From Lachnospiraceae bacterium C1.1 (GTDB lineage Bacteria > Bacillota > Clostridia > Lachnospirales > Lachnospiraceae), in NCBI GenBank assembly GCA_030434875.1, contig JAUISW010000001.1, forward strand, positions 3,920,001 to 3,984,000: a stretch of 64,000 nt of DNA, read 5' to 3'. Of the stretch, positions 36,069 to 46,053 are shown one piece after another. The position numbers and the translations under genes were made by a program. Numbering within the stretch: position 1 is the stretch's first letter; each line of letters starts with the position of its first letter. The notes below the pieces were generated by a model, which was not told the DNA's origin, searched no databases, and saw only the letters and a program-made list of their open reading frames with translations.

Positions 36069-36887
36069 ATGATACGTTCTCTTTGGTCAGCAGCAAGCGG
36101 TATGATCGCACAGCAGACAAATGTTGATACGATCGCAAACAATCTCGCGAATGTAAATACCACAGGTTATAAAGAGGAATCTGTGGAATTCAAATCGCTA
36201 TTATATCAGACACTTCAGACAGCAACTACCAGTGCAAACGGAGAGGCAAAACCTATTTCCGCACAGGTAGGTCTTGGTGTTCGCAATTCAGCAATAACAT
36301 CCCAATTCATACAGGGCGCTTTTACTGCATCTGATTCCAATACTTCACTCGCAATCGATGGTAATGGTTTCTTTGCGGTTCAGCTTTCAGAAGGCAATAT
36401 CAGATATACCAGAAATGGTGAATTTGTACTTGCATTAAATGAGGATAACACCCTGACTCTTACAACTACAGATGGACTTCCGGTAATGAGCACAGATGGT
36501 ACTGTAATTAAACTGGATGCCGGAATGATCTCCAATAAGGTGACAATAGGTGAAGACGGAACTCTTTATTATCCGAATGATGACGGGGAGCCTGTAGCTA
36601 CTGATTTCCAGATAGGACTTTATCAGTTCAATAATCCTAAAGGTCTTCAGAAGGTCGGAAGCAGCCTCTATGCTGCAACAGCGGCTTCCGGAGCAGCTTT
36701 GAATGAGGATACAAACGATGATCTTAATCCATCATCTCTTGCAGTAGGATATCTGGAAGCATCCAATGTTCAGATAGCTACTGAGATGGTAAATCTCATC
36801 ATTGCTCAGAGAGCTTATGAGTCTAATTCAAAGGCAATAACGACATCAGATGATATGATGCAGGTTGCAAACCAGCTTAAGAGCTAA
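36069..36887 (+). CDS. flhP: flagellar rod/hook protein (FlhP/FlgG family)
   Basis: The 272-aa protein has MIRSLWSAASGMIAQQTNVD with NNLANVNTTGYK at its N terminus and NVQIATEMVNLIIAQRAYES at the C terminus, the FlgG/rod pattern. The middle domain carries a DGNGFFAVQ segment. It starts 25 bp after flhO with its own GGAGG, so it should be cotranscribed. It is probably part of the distal rod. Confidence 0.9.
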   Translation: MIRSLWSAASGMIAQQTNVDTIANNLANVNTTGYKEESVEFKSLLYQTLQTATTSANGEAKPISAQVGLGVRNSAITSQFIQGAFTASDSNTSLAIDGNGFFAVQLSEGNIRYTRNGEFVLALNEDNTLTLTTTDGLPVMSTDGTVIKLDAGMISNKVTIGEDGTLYYPNDDGEPVATDFQIGLYQFNNPKGLQKVGSSLYAATAASGAALNEDTNDDLNPSSLAVGYLEASNVQIATEMVNLIIAQRAYESNSKAITTSDDMMQVANQLKS

Positions 36888-36912
36888 AATTTTGAGGCGG
36901 GGGTAGTGCTTT

Positions 36913-37431
36913 ATGGATATTTCGGATGTTACAACCAATTATGTGACAAGCATGCTGGATAACAGTATTTCATCTGCACAGGTTGCAAGGGCAAAAAAAG
37001 CGGCAGCTCAGGCAGAGTCTACTGATACTGAAGATGATAAGGAACTGATGGCAGCTTGTAAAACCTTTGAAGAATATTTTATAGAGCAGATATTAAAAGA
37101 AGGTTTTAAGACCATAGGTCGTGACTACGGTGATATGGCAGCGTCTTCACAGTCTATGATGAGTTATTATGAGGATAATCTTGCGAAAGAAATAGCATCT
37201 GAAGCAACAGATCAGGGTGGATATGGTCTTGCTAAGCTCATGTATGAGCAGATGAGCAGGGAAACCTTCACGATGGATGAAATAAGGCAGAAACAGGCTG
37301 AAGAGGCTGCTGCGGCAACTGCTGCTGCAACTGTAGCAACAGAAGAAAAGAGCGAAGATACGACCGTCAATACTTCATCTGATTCGGCCTCTGATGAAGC
37401 ATCTGCTGATGAAATAACAGAAGAAACATGA
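36913..37431 (+). CDS. FlgJ-like rod-binding protein
   Basis: The 172-aa protein contains a rod-binding domain of the FlgJ N-terminal type (ELMAACKTFEEYFIEQILKE near residue 48, then ASSQSMMSYYEDNLAKEIAS). A low-complexity Ala/Thr/Ser/Glu tail occupies roughly residues 130-172. It lacks the peptidoglycan hydrolase domain of Salmonella FlgJ. It follows flhP after 25 bp and ends the flagellar block. Confidence 0.82.
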   Translation: MDISDVTTNYVTSMLDNSISSAQVARAKKAAAQAESTDTEDDKELMAACKTFEEYFIEQILKEGFKTIGRDYGDMAASSQSMMSYYEDNLAKEIASEATDQGGYGLAKLMYEQMSRETFTMDEIRQKQAEEAAAATAAATVATEEKSEDTTVNTSSDSASDEASADEITEET

Positions 37432-37497
37432 TATACTTTTGGGGAGGACAGGCAGTTTTTGCGCTGTTGAAATAATAAACCCCAGAGGAAAGAATAA

Positions 37498-39726
37498 GTG
37501 ACGATAGAAGGATTTGTTGAACATATAATATACAGAAACGCTGAAAATGCCTATACAGTGATGGAACTTAATACCGGAGATGGTAACGAGTTAACACTAG
37601 TAGGCATTTTTTCTGTAATAGATGAAGGAGATTATCTGGAAGCTGAGGGGGAAATGGTACAGCACCCATCTTACGGACTCCAGCTCAAGGTGAGCTCCTA
37701 TAGTATGAAAATGCCTGAAGACAGTGATTCCATGCTGATATACCTGGCTTCGGGAGCTATAAGCGGCATAAGAGAGGCTCTGGCAAAAAGAATTGTCAAG
37801 AAATTCGGAGATGATACATTCAGGATCATGTCAGAGGAGCCGGAAAGACTTGCTGAGATCAAGGGAATAAGTATAAACAAGGCTCAGCAGATTTCGGCAT
37901 CTTTTGCTGAGAAAGCCGGGATGAGACAGGCGATGATGTTTCTGCAGAAATATGGCATATCGAACATCATGGCTGTCAGGGTATATGAGAAATATCATGA
38001 CAAAATGTATGGGATTATCGAGGAAAATCCTTACAGAATGTGTGAGGATATTCCGGGAATAGGTTTCAAGAAAGCAGACGAAATTGCTGAAAGAGCAGGG
38101 ATTGAGAGACATTCACCCTTCAGGGTCAGGGCAGGAATACTATTTGTATTGAAAAATGCTTCGAATGAAGGAAATGTTTATATATTGGAGGAAGAGCTGT
38201 TAGAAAAGACCGCATCTATTCTTACAGTTGAGAGAGATGAAGTGGATGCTTCCTTAAGTCAGCTTGCTATAGAACGCGAGGTGATCTGCAGGAAAAATGA
38301 TGAAGGAACAGCGGTTTATCTGGCTTCCTACTACAATATGGAGATAGAGTGTGCAAAGCTCTTAAATGATCTGGATCTTCGCATAGAATTACCTGAAGAT
38401 GAGATAAGCTCCGCAATAAAAGTGATCGAGAAAAAGACATCACTTACACTTGAAGATAATCAGAAGAGTGCGGTCATAAAGGCAATCGGCAACGGAGTTT
38501 TCATAATGACCGGAGGCCCGGGAACAGGAAAAACGACCACACTTAAAGTACTTTTGAATTTTTATACGACAGCAGGAATGAGTGTAATGCTCGCAGCACC
38601 GACAGGAAGGGCAGCCAGACGAATGAGCGAAGCTACCGGAATGTCGGCAAGAACTATACACCGTATGCTCGAGGTCACCGGAGGCGCCGGCGATGGTGAG
38701 AGTGCAAGGATATTCCAGAGAAATTCTGAAAATCCGCTGGAAACGGATGTAGTGGTGATAGATGAGATGTCAATGGTGGATCTGCCGCTATTCAGATCAC
38801 TGCTGAGGGCGATAGCCCCCGGAACAAGGCTTATAATGGTCGGTGACGAACATCAGCTTCCGAGCGTGGGACCGGGGTCGGTCTTAAAAGATCTGATCGC
38901 ATCGGGACAGTTTGAAATGGTTACTCTTAAGAAAATCTTCAGACAGGCCGGAGAAAGCGATATCGTTATGAACGCCCATGCGATACTCGATGGAAAGATA
39001 CCTGAGATGGATAACAAAAGCCGGGATTTTTATTTTCTTTCAAGGACAGATGCAGAAGAGATCATACAGGGAGTTATTTACCTGGTATCTAAAAAACTTC
39101 CGCCCTATGTAAAGTCAAATCCCATGGAGATCCAGGTAATGACACCGATGAAAAAGGGACTTCTCGGGGTTGAGGCTATGAACAGGAGACTTCAGGAGGC
39201 GCTTAATCCGCCTCATAGGGGCAAGATCGAGAAAAACTTAGGGAACTGGGTCATCCGTGAGGGTGATAAGGTCATGCAGACCAGAAATAATTATCAGCTT
39301 GAATGGGAAATGGAAAAAGAGGATTCACCGCTTCAGGAAAGCGGAAGCGGAGTTTTCAACGGAGATATGGGGATAGTAACATCCATAGATCCTTCCTTTG
39401 GAGATATAAATGTTCTTTTTGATGACGGACGTAAGGTTAAATATCCTTCAGCCTCCGCAGGAGAGCTTGAACTTGCGTATGCAATAACCATACACAAGTC
39501 GCAGGGATCGGAGTATCCGGCAGTGGTCCTGCCGCTTTTATCGGGACCGGAGATACTCATGACCAGAAATCTGATCTATACAGCAATAACGAGGGCTAAG
39601 AGCTGCGTTGTGATAATCGGCAGAAAAAGGACTGTAGAAGATATGATCATGAATACAAATGAACAGAAAAGATATACATCCCTTGCCGAAAGAATAAAAG
39701 AAATATTTGAGAAAATGCGCAGCTAA
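37498..39726 (+). CDS. recD2: RecD2-type DNA helicase
   Basis: This is a superfamily 1B 5'-3' helicase of 742 aa, the RecB-independent RecD2 type. The N-terminal OB-like and helix-hairpin-helix region (EHIIYRNAENAYTV, then GISINKAQQI near residue 122) precedes Walker A GGPGTGKTT starting at 339. DEMSMVDLPLF is Walker B. The C terminus has the UvrD-like TIHKSQGSEY segment and AITRAKSCVVIIGR. The start is a GTG at 37498, with AGAGGAAAG ahead; no ATG fits better. It ends where comF begins. Confidence 0.92.
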   Translation: MTIEGFVEHIIYRNAENAYTVMELNTGDGNELTLVGIFSVIDEGDYLEAEGEMVQHPSYGLQLKVSSYSMKMPEDSDSMLIYLASGAISGIREALAKRIVKKFGDDTFRIMSEEPERLAEIKGISINKAQQISASFAEKAGMRQAMMFLQKYGISNIMAVRVYEKYHDKMYGIIEENPYRMCEDIPGIGFKKADEIAERAGIERHSPFRVRAGILFVLKNASNEGNVYILEEELLEKTASILTVERDEVDASLSQLAIEREVICRKNDEGTAVYLASYYNMEIECAKLLNDLDLRIELPEDEISSAIKVIEKKTSLTLEDNQKSAVIKAIGNGVFIMTGGPGTGKTTTLKVLLNFYTTAGMSVMLAAPTGRAARRMSEATGMSARTIHRMLEVTGGAGDGESARIFQRNSENPLETDVVVIDEMSMVDLPLFRSLLRAIAPGTRLIMVGDEHQLPSVGPGSVLKDLIASGQFEMVTLKKIFRQAGESDIVMNAHAILDGKIPEMDNKSRDFYFLSRTDAEEIIQGVIYLVSKKLPPYVKSNPMEIQVMTPMKKGLLGVEAMNRRLQEALNPPHRGKIEKNLGNWVIREGDKVMQTRNNYQLEWEMEKEDSPLQESGSGVFNGDMGIVTSIDPSFGDINVLFDDGRKVKYPSASAGELELAYAITIHKSQGSEYPAVVLPLLSGPEILMTRNLIYTAITRAKSCVVIIGRKRTVEDMIMNTNEQKRYTSLAERIKEIFEKMRS

Positions 39727-39748
39727 AAAATACAGGAGGTTATATAAC

Positions 39749-40468
39749 ACGTTTTCGAGCATAAGAGAAAGTTTGATCGACATACTTTTTCCAAGGAGGT
39801 GTCCGGTATGTGATGAAGTTCTGAAATTCGGCGCTGGACTTATTTGTCCTGATTGCAGAAAGAAAGTTCTCAGAGTGGGCAGTGTCAGCTGCAGAAAATG
39901 CGGCAAGCGTCTTTATGATGAAAGCCTGGAATATTGCGAAGACTGTAAAAGGGAAAAACATTATTTTACAAAGGCCAGATCGGTTTTTGTTTATAATGAT
40001 GCTATGAGAAATTCGGTTCTGCGCTACAAGAATCACGGCAGACGTGAGTACGCGGATTTTTACGCAGAGATGATGGAAAAATATCTCGGAAAAGAAATTA
40101 AAGCGTTCAGAGCGGATGGAATGATAGCAGTGCCGCTGACTAAGAAAAAACTTGAAAAGAGAGGTTTTGATCAGGCAGAATTTCTGGCTGAGAAAGTTAG
40201 CGGAAGACTTGGAATCAGTTTATATAAAGGCTTTCTGAAGAGACTTAAGGACACAGACGAACAAAAATCACTCAGCGGCGCCGAAAGACGCAAAAATTTG
40301 AAAAAAGCTTTTATAATGAGTCGAAATGATGTAAAATTAAATAGGGTGATTCTTCTTGATGATGTGTATACAACAGGAAGTACTGCAGACGAGATTTCTG
40401 TGGAACTGTTAAATGCAGGGATTAAATCTGTTATGGTGGTAAGCTTATGCAGCGGAACACCGATATAG
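39749..40468 (+). CDS. comF: ComF-family amidophosphoribosyltransferase-like protein
   Basis: The protein has about 240 aa, depending on the start. An N-terminal zinc-ribbon (CPVCDEVL, CPDCRKK, CRKCGKRL, CEDCKRE) is followed by a type I phosphoribosyltransferase domain with the PRPP loop VILLDDVYTTGSTADE near the end. ComF proteins are linked to DNA uptake, though their exact biochemistry is not settled. The start is unusual: a strong AGGAGG (39734-39739) leads to an in-frame ACG at 39749, 9 nt away. In-frame TTG codons at 39707 and 39773 are alternatives; the latter begins just before the zinc ribbon. There is no in-frame ATG nearby. It is in an operon with recD2. Confidence 0.8.
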   Translation, partial: TFSSIRESLIDILFPRRCPVCDEVLKFGAGLICPDCRKKVLRVGSVSCRKCGKRLYDESLEYCEDCKREKHYFTKARSVFVYNDAMRNSVLRYKNHGRREYADFYAEMMEKYLGKEIKAFRADGMIAVPLTKKKLEKRGFDQAEFLAEKVSGRLGISLYKGFLKRLKDTDEQKSLSGAERRKNLKKAFIMSRNDVKLNRVILLDDVYTTGSTADEISVELLNAGIKSVMVVSLCSGTPI

Positions 40469-40505
40469 TTGACACAATTGAATTCTCTACGAAGGGGGTA
40501 TTCTT

Positions 40506-40913
40506 ATGAATGTAAAGAATTGCAGAAAATGCGGACGAATTTTTAATTATCTTTCAGGACCGCCTATTTGTGACAATTGTAAAAGAAAAATGGAGGAGCA
40601 GTTCCAGGTAGTTAAAGCATATATTCGCAGCCATCCGGGCACGAACATTAAAGAAACTTCAGAAGAATGTGAAGTTGAGTCGTCACTCATAAAGCAGTGG
40701 ATCAGAGAAGAAAGACTTGAACTCGAGGGCAGCAGCGGAGAGATCGTATGTGAGAATTGCGGTAAGGCAATTTCAACAGGACGACTTTGTGATGAATGTA
40801 AACGCGCTATGGCAAACGGATTATCGAATTCTATCAAGAAACCTGAGATGCCGAAACCTGAGCCTAAGAAGCCTGAATCTTCAGGCAATAAGATGCGTTT
40901 CCTTGGACACTGA
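40506..40913 (+). CDS. yvyF: YvyF-like flagellar-operon zinc-ribbon protein
   Basis: The 135-aa protein has two zinc-ribbon pairs: CRKCGRIFNYL with CDNCKRK near the N terminus, and CENCGKAI with CDECKRA near residue 82. A winged-helix-like stretch with TNIKETSEECEVESSLIKQW lies between them. A Pro/Lys-rich tail follows. This matches the YvyF family (TIGR03826), which sits next to comFC in Bacillus. The ATG follows AAGGGGG. Its role is unclear; a regulatory link to flagella is inferred from context. Confidence 0.8.
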   Translation: MNVKNCRKCGRIFNYLSGPPICDNCKRKMEEQFQVVKAYIRSHPGTNIKETSEECEVESSLIKQWIREERLELEGSSGEIVCENCGKAISTGRLCDECKRAMANGLSNSIKKPEMPKPEPKKPESSGNKMRFLGH

Positions 40914-40924
40914 GAAATAAGACT

Positions 40925-41311
40925 ATGCTTGATAAAGACAGAATCATGCTGATGACCAGAATGGCATCGTATGAAAATACAGAAGGAAAGAAAATGATCC
41001 GTATAACCGACTATTTCAGAGGCGACTATGTCGCCTTTGGAATGCTCAAAACAGCGGTAGCGGTGACAATTTCTTTCCTTACTGTTGTGGGAATTTATAT
41101 TTTCTGCAATGCTGACAGGTTTATTGCAGAATTTTATGAAACAGATTTTCAATTTATTATCAGAAAATTGCTGATGGTTTTTGCAGTTGTGATCATTTTT
41201 TATCTGATGATCGCATTTATCCTCTATTCGTACAGGTATACGCAGGCGAGGAAAAGTGTCAGGGTTTACCGGAAGGCACTGAAAAAATTAATTTCGATGT
41301 ATGGAAGGTAA
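40925..41311 (+). CDS. two-helix membrane protein, unknown
   Basis: The 128-aa protein has two transmembrane helices (around residues 42-62 and 80-102) and a positively charged C-terminal tail with RYTQARKSVRVYRKALKKL. A segment of polar residues separates the helices. I do not recognise the family. It is packed in an operon-like series with yvyF upstream and another membrane protein just 12 bp after it, ahead of cdaA. The start has only a weak ribosome site. Confidence 0.65.
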   Translation: MLDKDRIMLMTRMASYENTEGKKMIRITDYFRGDYVAFGMLKTAVAVTISFLTVVGIYIFCNADRFIAEFYETDFQFIIRKLLMVFAVVIIFYLMIAFILYSYRYTQARKSVRVYRKALKKLISMYGR

Positions 41312-41322
41312 AACTGATTAAA

Positions 41323-42252
41323 ATGAGAGAGTTGGTTCGTACAAGAGAAGGAATAAAGGAAATATACGGGAAGTATGCGGCGTTTATAGATCCGATAGTG
41401 AAATTTGTCCTTGCTATGGTGACTTATGCGTTGATAAATTCAAGCATTGGCAATATGGAGCTTCTTAAAAATCCGCTAATAATGATTCTGGCGGCTTTGC
41501 TTAATGCTATACTTCCTACAAATTCGATAATAGTTTTTGCGTGTGCATTTTCAGTGCTTCATATGTATGCAGATTCGATATTCAGTGCTGCTGTGGTTCT
41601 CATAGCTTTTATGCTTATGTATCTTCTGTATTTTAGATTCTCACCGCAGGATTCGATCATAGTGCTTTTGACGCCGATAAGTTTTGCGCTTCATATACCT
41701 TATGCAGTTCCTTTATGTGCAGGTATCGGAGGCGGTGTTTTTTCATGCGTATCGGTAGCAGCAGGAGTATTTTCATGGTATGTTGTTAAATATTGTGCAT
41801 CAGTAAAACTGGAGATTTCACAGGCTGATGTTGAAGCAACCGCTTCGTCACTCAGGTCTTTTATCGGAGGGCTTGTTGTTAATAAAAATATGCTTCTGGT
41901 ACTGGCAGCTTTTGCTTTAACTACGGTTCTTGTTTCAATTGTTAAAAGGCTCAGTATCAATTATTGCAGAGAAGCAGCGATCATTGGCGGAGCAAGCTTT
42001 AATATGCTGTTTATATTAACGGGTAATGCTATTTTAAGACTTAATGTTTCAATATTGAATCTTCTGATCGGAACGATCATAGCTATACCTATAGCACTGG
42101 TATTAAATTTCTTCCTTTTTGCCGTTGATTATGCAAAGACGGAAAATCTTCAGTTTGAAGATGACGAATACTATTATTATGTGAAGGCAGTTCCAAAGAT
42201 CACTGCCCGATATGACGAAGATAAAGTTGACAAAAGCACGGCCGACCGCTGA
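41323..42252 (+). CDS. multi-pass membrane protein, unknown
   Basis: The 309-aa protein has about eight hydrophobic helices between residues 20 and 275, with an acidic C-terminal tail (QFEDDEYYYYVKAVPKI). I cannot assign a family. It lies 12 bp after a small membrane protein and 47 bp before cdaA; this order suggests a conserved membrane assembly accompanying the diadenylate cyclase, but only context supports that. Confidence 0.7.
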   Translation: MRELVRTREGIKEIYGKYAAFIDPIVKFVLAMVTYALINSSIGNMELLKNPLIMILAALLNAILPTNSIIVFACAFSVLHMYADSIFSAAVVLIAFMLMYLLYFRFSPQDSIIVLLTPISFALHIPYAVPLCAGIGGGVFSCVSVAAGVFSWYVVKYCASVKLEISQADVEATASSLRSFIGGLVVNKNMLLVLAAFALTTVLVSIVKRLSINYCREAAIIGGASFNMLFILTGNAILRLNVSILNLLIGTIIAIPIALVLNFFLFAVDYAKTENLQFEDDEYYYYVKAVPKITARYDEDKVDKSTADR

Positions 42253-42299
42253 ATCAGACGATTGAGCGGGAAAGCAGAAAGGGATATATAGTACGACAG

Positions 42300-43184
42300 A
42301 TGGCTACTGGCGTAGATGCTTTTACAAATTTTCTTGAAAGATATATATCGTTTGACTCTATACCGAGAATGGTGATTACTGACTATGTTGAGATCCTGAT
42401 CATTAGCCTCCTTATCTACGAGTTAATGGTTTGGATAAAAAATACTAAGGCGTGGTCACTGCTTCGCGGTATTATTGTTATTGTCGTTTTTATTTTTATT
42501 GCCTATATCTTCCAGATGAATACGATCATCTGGATAGTCAGAAATGCCCTGAATGTGGCAATTATGGCTCTTGTTGTTATATTTCAGCCGGAGCTAAGAA
42601 AAGCTCTTGATGTTTTGGGAAGAAAAAATATTTTTTCTTCCTTTGTTCAGTTTAATGCACCGGACAGACCGGATGGAAGATTTTCAGACAAGACCATATC
42701 AGAACTTATCAAGGCCTGTTATGAAATGGGAAGGGCAAAAACAGGAGCCCTTATAGTAATAGCAAAAAATGATTCCCTGACTGAATTTGAGAGGACAGGA
42801 ATAGATGTAGACGCTATTTTAACGAGTCAGCTTCTTATAAATATTTTTGAACATAATACGCCTCTTCATGACGGTGCAGTAGTGGTAAGGGGAAACCGGA
42901 TCACTTCTGCTACCTGCTATCTGCCGCTTTCTGACAATATGGCACTTTCAAAAGAGCTCGGAACCAGACATCGTGCGGGAGTGGGAATTTCGGAAGTTAC
43001 GGATTCGCTTACGATCATTGTTTCTGAAGAGACCGGACATGTTTCTATAGCATATGAGGGAAATCTTTACCGAAATGTAGATGCTGAATTCTTAAAAGAA
43101 AAGATGGAGATGCTTCAGGATAAACCGACAGAAGATCACAGATTCCATTTCTGGCATCAGAAAGGAAGGTCCGGTCATGAATAA
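42300..43184 (+). CDS. cdaA: membrane diadenylate cyclase CdaA
   Basis: This enzyme makes cyclic di-AMP from two ATP at the membrane. The 294-aa protein has about three N-terminal helices (residues 24-90), then the DAC domain. Catalytic motifs DGA (D191) and RHR (223-225) are intact. It overlaps the start of cdaR by 8 bp and leads the conserved cdaA-cdaR-glmM operon, which couples c-di-AMP signalling with cell-wall precursor supply. The ATG has no ideal ribosome site, only AAAGGGA somewhat far upstream. Confidence 0.95.
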   Translation: MATGVDAFTNFLERYISFDSIPRMVITDYVEILIISLLIYELMVWIKNTKAWSLLRGIIVIVVFIFIAYIFQMNTIIWIVRNALNVAIMALVVIFQPELRKALDVLGRKNIFSSFVQFNAPDRPDGRFSDKTISELIKACYEMGRAKTGALIVIAKNDSLTEFERTGIDVDAILTSQLLINIFEHNTPLHDGAVVVRGNRITSATCYLPLSDNMALSKELGTRHRAGVGISEVTDSLTIIVSEETGHVSIAYEGNLYRNVDAEFLKEKMEMLQDKPTEDHRFHFWHQKGRSGHE

Positions 43185-44607
43185 TTTTAAGAAATTTCTT
43201 AAAAAACTGACTGAGAATGCTTCTATAAAACTTCTGTCAGTTATATGCGCAATACTTCTCTGGATGGTAGTGGTAAGTATTGATAATCCGCTTATGTCGC
43301 TGCCTTTTTCACCTATTCCGGTAACGGTGGTGAATGCCGATGTACTCGAAGACAGCGGAAAGGCTTTTGAATTATCGGATTCCAGCCGTTCTGTTACGGT
43401 TACTGTCAGGGCTGAGAGGTCTATCCTTTCAGAACTTTCAAGGGACGATTTTGTTGCAACAGTCGATATGAGTGAGCTCGAGGGCAACAGAGTTCCAATA
43501 GAGGTCAAGGCAACAAAGTATTCAGACAAGATAGAAAGTATCACATCCAAGACTGAATATGCTACAGTTTATACGGAAAATCTGGAATCTTCACAATTCA
43601 GGCTTCAGGCAGTAACAACCGGAGAGCCGGCTGATGGATATGCAGTGGGATCGACTTCGCTTGCAACCAACGTAGTAAGGGTAAAGGGTCCTGAATCAGT
43701 GGTGTCAACAATTGACAAGGCTGAGGTAAAGATAAATGTATCTAATATGAACAGCGAGATACATTCGACCGAAAAGATCATTCTTTATGATAAATACGGA
43801 AACGCTGTAAATGCAGCACCGTTAAAGATGTCTATAGAAGAGACCGGTGTGACAGTCCTTATATATAAGACAAAGGACATAAGCGTTAAGGCCGGTTACA
43901 GCGGTGCACCTGCAGAAGGCTATGTGGTGTCCGGTTATGCAACGCCGTCTAAATCAACAATCACCGTAATGGGTACAAAATCAGCCCTTGCGGAGATAAG
44001 CTCTGTAACGATACCATCAGATGCTGTAAACGTGGATGGGGCTACATCAAAGGTATCTAAAACAGTAGATATTTCGGACTATCTGCCATCAGGAGTGTTT
44101 GTAGTTGATTCAGAAGAAAATGCAGAAGTCACTGTTTCGGTTAATGTTGAGGCATTGCAGTCTTCTATAGTTGAAATACCGAATTCAAATATTACTATCA
44201 CTAATCTGCCAAATGGAATGAGTGCGGCTCTGGCAGAACCGCATGGAACATGTGCGGTAACGCTTAGCGGATTGAGTGATGCTCTTGCTGCGGTTACGCC
44301 TGCAACTATCACGGGTGCTGCAGATCTTGCCCTTTATAAGCAGAGCAAGGGTATTGACAGTCTAAGCTCAGGTGTATATGATGTGAACGTTGCATTTATT
44401 CTTCCGTCAGGAGTCACCATGAACGGAACGGCAACAGTCTCAGTTGTTATCACAGGTATGGAATCAGGTTCTGATAATGGAGTTGAAACAGCTCCGGCGA
44501 ATGATGAAAGCGATAATACTGAGACGGATACTGATGGAGAAGAAAACAACGACGACAATGATGATGAGTCGCAGACAGATGACGATTCTCAAAATGATGA
44601 TAATTAA
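43177..44607 (+). CDS. cdaR: CdaA regulatory protein CdaR (YbbR domains)
   Basis: The 476-aa protein has one N-terminal membrane helix (about 18-32), then several extracytoplasmic YbbR repeats, recognisable from the repeated PVTVVNAD, VRVKGPESVVSTIDKAEV, ITVMGTKSALAEISSV and VTLSGLSDALAAV segments. The C-terminal tail from about residue 430 is very acidic (EENNDDNDDESQTDDDSQ), unlike a classical ending. CdaR binds and tunes CdaA. It overlaps cdaA by 8 bp and precedes glmM. Confidence 0.93.
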   Translation: MNNFKKFLKKLTENASIKLLSVICAILLWMVVVSIDNPLMSLPFSPIPVTVVNADVLEDSGKAFELSDSSRSVTVTVRAERSILSELSRDDFVATVDMSELEGNRVPIEVKATKYSDKIESITSKTEYATVYTENLESSQFRLQAVTTGEPADGYAVGSTSLATNVVRVKGPESVVSTIDKAEVKINVSNMNSEIHSTEKIILYDKYGNAVNAAPLKMSIEETGVTVLIYKTKDISVKAGYSGAPAEGYVVSGYATPSKSTITVMGTKSALAEISSVTIPSDAVNVDGATSKVSKTVDISDYLPSGVFVVDSEENAEVTVSVNVEALQSSIVEIPNSNITITNLPNGMSAALAEPHGTCAVTLSGLSDALAAVTPATITGAADLALYKQSKGIDSLSSGVYDVNVAFILPSGVTMNGTATVSVVITGMESGSDNGVETAPANDESDNTETDTDGEENNDDNDDESQTDDDSQNDDN

Positions 44608-44644
44608 AAAATAATATAAACATATTGGATATGGAGGATGTTTT

Positions 44645-45994
44645 ATGTCCAGACTTTTTGGAACAGATGGTGTAAGGGGAGTAGCAAATTCAGAACTGAC
44701 TCCGCTTTTGGCAATGCAGCTTGGGGCTGCCGGTGCTTATGTTTTAACGGAGCAGAATTCATACAGACCTACTATAATGGTTGGCTGTGATACGAGAATT
44801 TCAGGAGACATGCTTGCAAATGCCCTGATGGCAGGAATTTGTTCGGTAGGTGCAAATGCGGTTTATGTTGGCGTTTTACCGACTCCGGCAATTGCTTATT
44901 TAACCAAGAAATATAAAGTTGATGCAGGCGTTGTCATATCTGCATCTCATAATCCTGTTGAATTTAACGGAATAAAATTCTTTAACAGTGAGGGATATAA
45001 GCTTTCAGATGAGCTTGAGGACAGGATAGAGGCTCATATCAGAAATGATAATAAGGATATCCCGAAGCCGACCGGCTCAGAAGTTGGAAAGATCAAATAC
45101 AGAAGAGATGCAAGAGAAGAGTACATAAATCAGTCAATGAGCCAGATAAAGACTGATCTTCGCGGTCTTAAGATAGTTGTAGACTGTGCAGAGGGTGCTT
45201 CTTACTATACTTCTGTAGAGACATTAAAGGAACTTGGCGCTGAAGTAGTTGCCATTCATAATAATCCGGACGGAACAAACATTAATGCAAACTGCGGTTC
45301 AACCCATATGGAAGAACTTTGTGCAAGGGTTGTTATGGAGCATGCTGATGTAGGTCTTGCCTTTGACGGAGATGCAGACAGACTCCTTGCAGCAGATGAG
45401 AACGGTAAGCCGGTAAACGGTGATGAGATCATGGCTGTTATCGGAACTGATATGAAGAAAAGAGGCGAACTTACAGGAAACAGCATAGTTGTTACTGTAA
45501 TGACCAACTTAGGATTTATTCTCATGTGTAAGAGAGAGGGCATAGAAGTACATCAGACAAAGGTAGGAGACCGTTATGTTCTTGAACATATGAGAGAGAT
45601 AAACAGCAGTCTCGGCGGAGAACAGTCGGGACATATCATTTTCCTCAAGGAAAACACAACGGGAGACGGACTGCTTTCGGCACTTCATCTTCTCGAGGTA
45701 ATGAAGACATCAGGAAAGAAGCTTTCGGAGCTTACAAAAGTTATGGAAGTCCTGCCGCAGGCACTTTACAATGCGACAGTACCGAATCATAAAAAAGAAA
45801 AATATATGGAGTATCCGGAAATTAAGGCAGCAATTGAAAATCTCGAGAGAAAGTATGCAGGAGAGGGAAGAGTTCTTATCCGTCCTTCAGGAACCGAGCC
45901 GCTGGTCAGAGTAATGATCGAGGGCAAGGATCAGGCAGTTATCGATAATGATGCAAAAGACCTTGCAAACCTTATTACAAAGACAGTAATCTAA
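44645..45994 (+). CDS. glmM: phosphoglucosamine mutase
   Basis: GlmM converts glucosamine-6-phosphate to glucosamine-1-phosphate on the path to UDP-GlcNAc. The 449-aa length is standard. The N terminus is [13 protein letters not shown]. The phosphoserine loop [15 protein letters not shown] has the active serine at about S101. The metal loop DGDADRLL is near residue 240. [15 protein letters not shown] is near 415. It has its own GGAGG upstream and closes the cda operon. Confidence 0.96.
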   Translation: MSRLFGTDGVRGVANSELTPLLAMQLGAAGAYVLTEQNSYRPTIMVGCDTRISGDMLANALMAGICSVGANAVYVGVLPTPAIAYLTKKYKVDAGVVISASHNPVEFNGIKFFNSEGYKLSDELEDRIEAHIRNDNKDIPKPTGSEVGKIKYRRDAREEYINQSMSQIKTDLRGLKIVVDCAEGASYYTSVETLKELGAEVVAIHNNPDGTNINANCGSTHMEELCARVVMEHADVGLAFDGDADRLLAADENGKPVNGDEIMAVIGTDMKKRGELTGNSIVVTVMTNLGFILMCKREGIEVHQTKVGDRYVLEHMREINSSLGGEQSGHIIFLKENTTGDGLLSALHLLEVMKTSGKKLSELTKVMEVLPQALYNATVPNHKKEKYMEYPEIKAAIENLERKYAGEGRVLIRPSGTEPLVRVMIEGKDQAVIDNDAKDLANLITKTVI

Positions 45995-46053
45995 TTGATC
46001 ATTTATTTTCGAGGCAGAAATATGGACACGCATTTATAGAGGAGAGAATTTAT

